Positions 5,202 through 5,344 of a DNA stretch of 5,344 nucleotides are shown here, in pieces. A model generated the notes under the pieces. It was not told the DNA's origin. It made no database searches and saw only the letters and a list, made by a program, of their open reading frames with translations. The position numbers and the translations under genes were made by a program. This DNA comes from Candidatus Glassbacteria bacterium RIFCSPLOWO2_12_FULL_58_11 (lineage in GTDB: Bacteria > Gemmatimonadota > Glassbacteria > GWA2-58-10): positions 1-5,344 of the forward strand of contig MFIX01000134.1 in assembly GCA_001780825.1 (NCBI GenBank), written 5' to 3'. Position 1 is the stretch's first letter. Each line of letters begins with the position of its first letter.

Positions 5202-5240
5202 GGCCGCACGTGATCAGCCACGCACACATCACGTGCGGTC
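5202..5240. repeat. Perfect 11-bp inverted repeat (hairpin) right of copy C
   Basis: CCGCACGTGAT (5204-5214) and ATCACGTGCGG (5228-5238) pair perfectly around a 13-nt loop; G-U and G-C pairs extend it to 5202-5240 in plus-strand RNA. It starts 14 nt after the closing helix of copy C. No T-run follows on either strand, so it is not a typical terminator. It may be the last helix of a longer RNA or an operator-like palindrome. Confidence 0.5.
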
Positions 5241-5344
5241 CCCGCCGCCTGCCTGATTTGCCTGCCATCCGTTCTCTTCGCGCTTTTCCCTGAACATCCT
5301 CATTAAACTACTACCGGCTGAAGCCGGAAGATTTAGGGCGGCTT
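5241..5344. other. Right end of window, no gene seen
   Basis: A short inverted repeat ACCGGCTGAAGCCGG lies at 5313-5327. TAAA at 5304 stands 15 nt before GCCGGAAG at 5323, but that box matches the sigma-28 -10 at only five of eight positions. No ribosome-binding site with an open frame is visible. Confidence 0.4.

Noticed and set aside
5202..5240. Group II intron domain V
   Set aside because: The stem is superficially similar in sequence, but the 13-nt loop and absence of a bulge do not fit domain V, and no reverse transcriptase is present.
5304..5330. Third TAAA-N15-GCCG match as a sigma-28 promoter
   Set aside because: The -10 box GCCGGAAG matches at only five of eight positions, and its GCCGG is the arm of a local inverted repeat.

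Overview
The window is dominated by two tandem, same-strand flagellin genes. The first lacks about 11 codons at its 5' end because of the window edge; the second is complete (543 aa). Around them lie about 0.9 kb and 1.2 kb of sequence with no convincing protein gene. Coding DNA is GC-rich; the spacer between the genes is clearly more AT-rich. The host is a flagellated bacterium. It uses a FliA-type sigma-28, because two exact TAAA-N15-GCCGATAT promoters are present. The flagellins are long, with a domain of roughly 260 residues inserted between the conserved ends. No taxonomic marker is present, so I do not name a phylum.

Layout. 2-1597: flagellin 1. 1598-2513: a strong hairpin after flagellin 1 (1648-1692), a sigma-28 promoter (1795-1821), an intrinsic terminator that reads on the minus strand (1968-2004), a five-codon ORF with an excellent Shine-Dalgarno (2375-2404), and a hairpin just ahead of the flagellin 2 ribosome-binding site. 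2514-4145: flagellin 2. 4146-5344: a bidirectional terminator (4243-4291), a structured stretch ending in a UUCG-loop terminator (4300-4500), about 270 bases where I see little, a second sigma-28 promoter (4768-4794), and two more structured stretches (4801-5016 and 5100-5240).

The main unexplained signal is in the last 1.1 kb. Three stretches (A 4300-4500, B 4801-5016, C 5100-5188) each carry a hairpin with the loop CTGCAA, followed 25-35 nt later by CCGCGAAGAAG. A and B share further short blocks in the same order. Several helices need G-U pairs that work only in plus-strand RNA, and B lies just downstream of a sigma-28 promoter. I read these as copies of an RNA element or repeat family that I do not recognise, possibly expressed with the late flagellar genes.

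How the parts fit. Both flagellins would be exported unfolded through the flagellar type III apparatus and polymerise into the filament. Sigma-28 would switch on flagellin 2 (through a leader of about 690 nt) and transcript B after hook completion. The leader of flagellin 2 has features compatible with post-transcriptional control. None of the regulatory inferences has been tested; they rest on reading the sequence alone.
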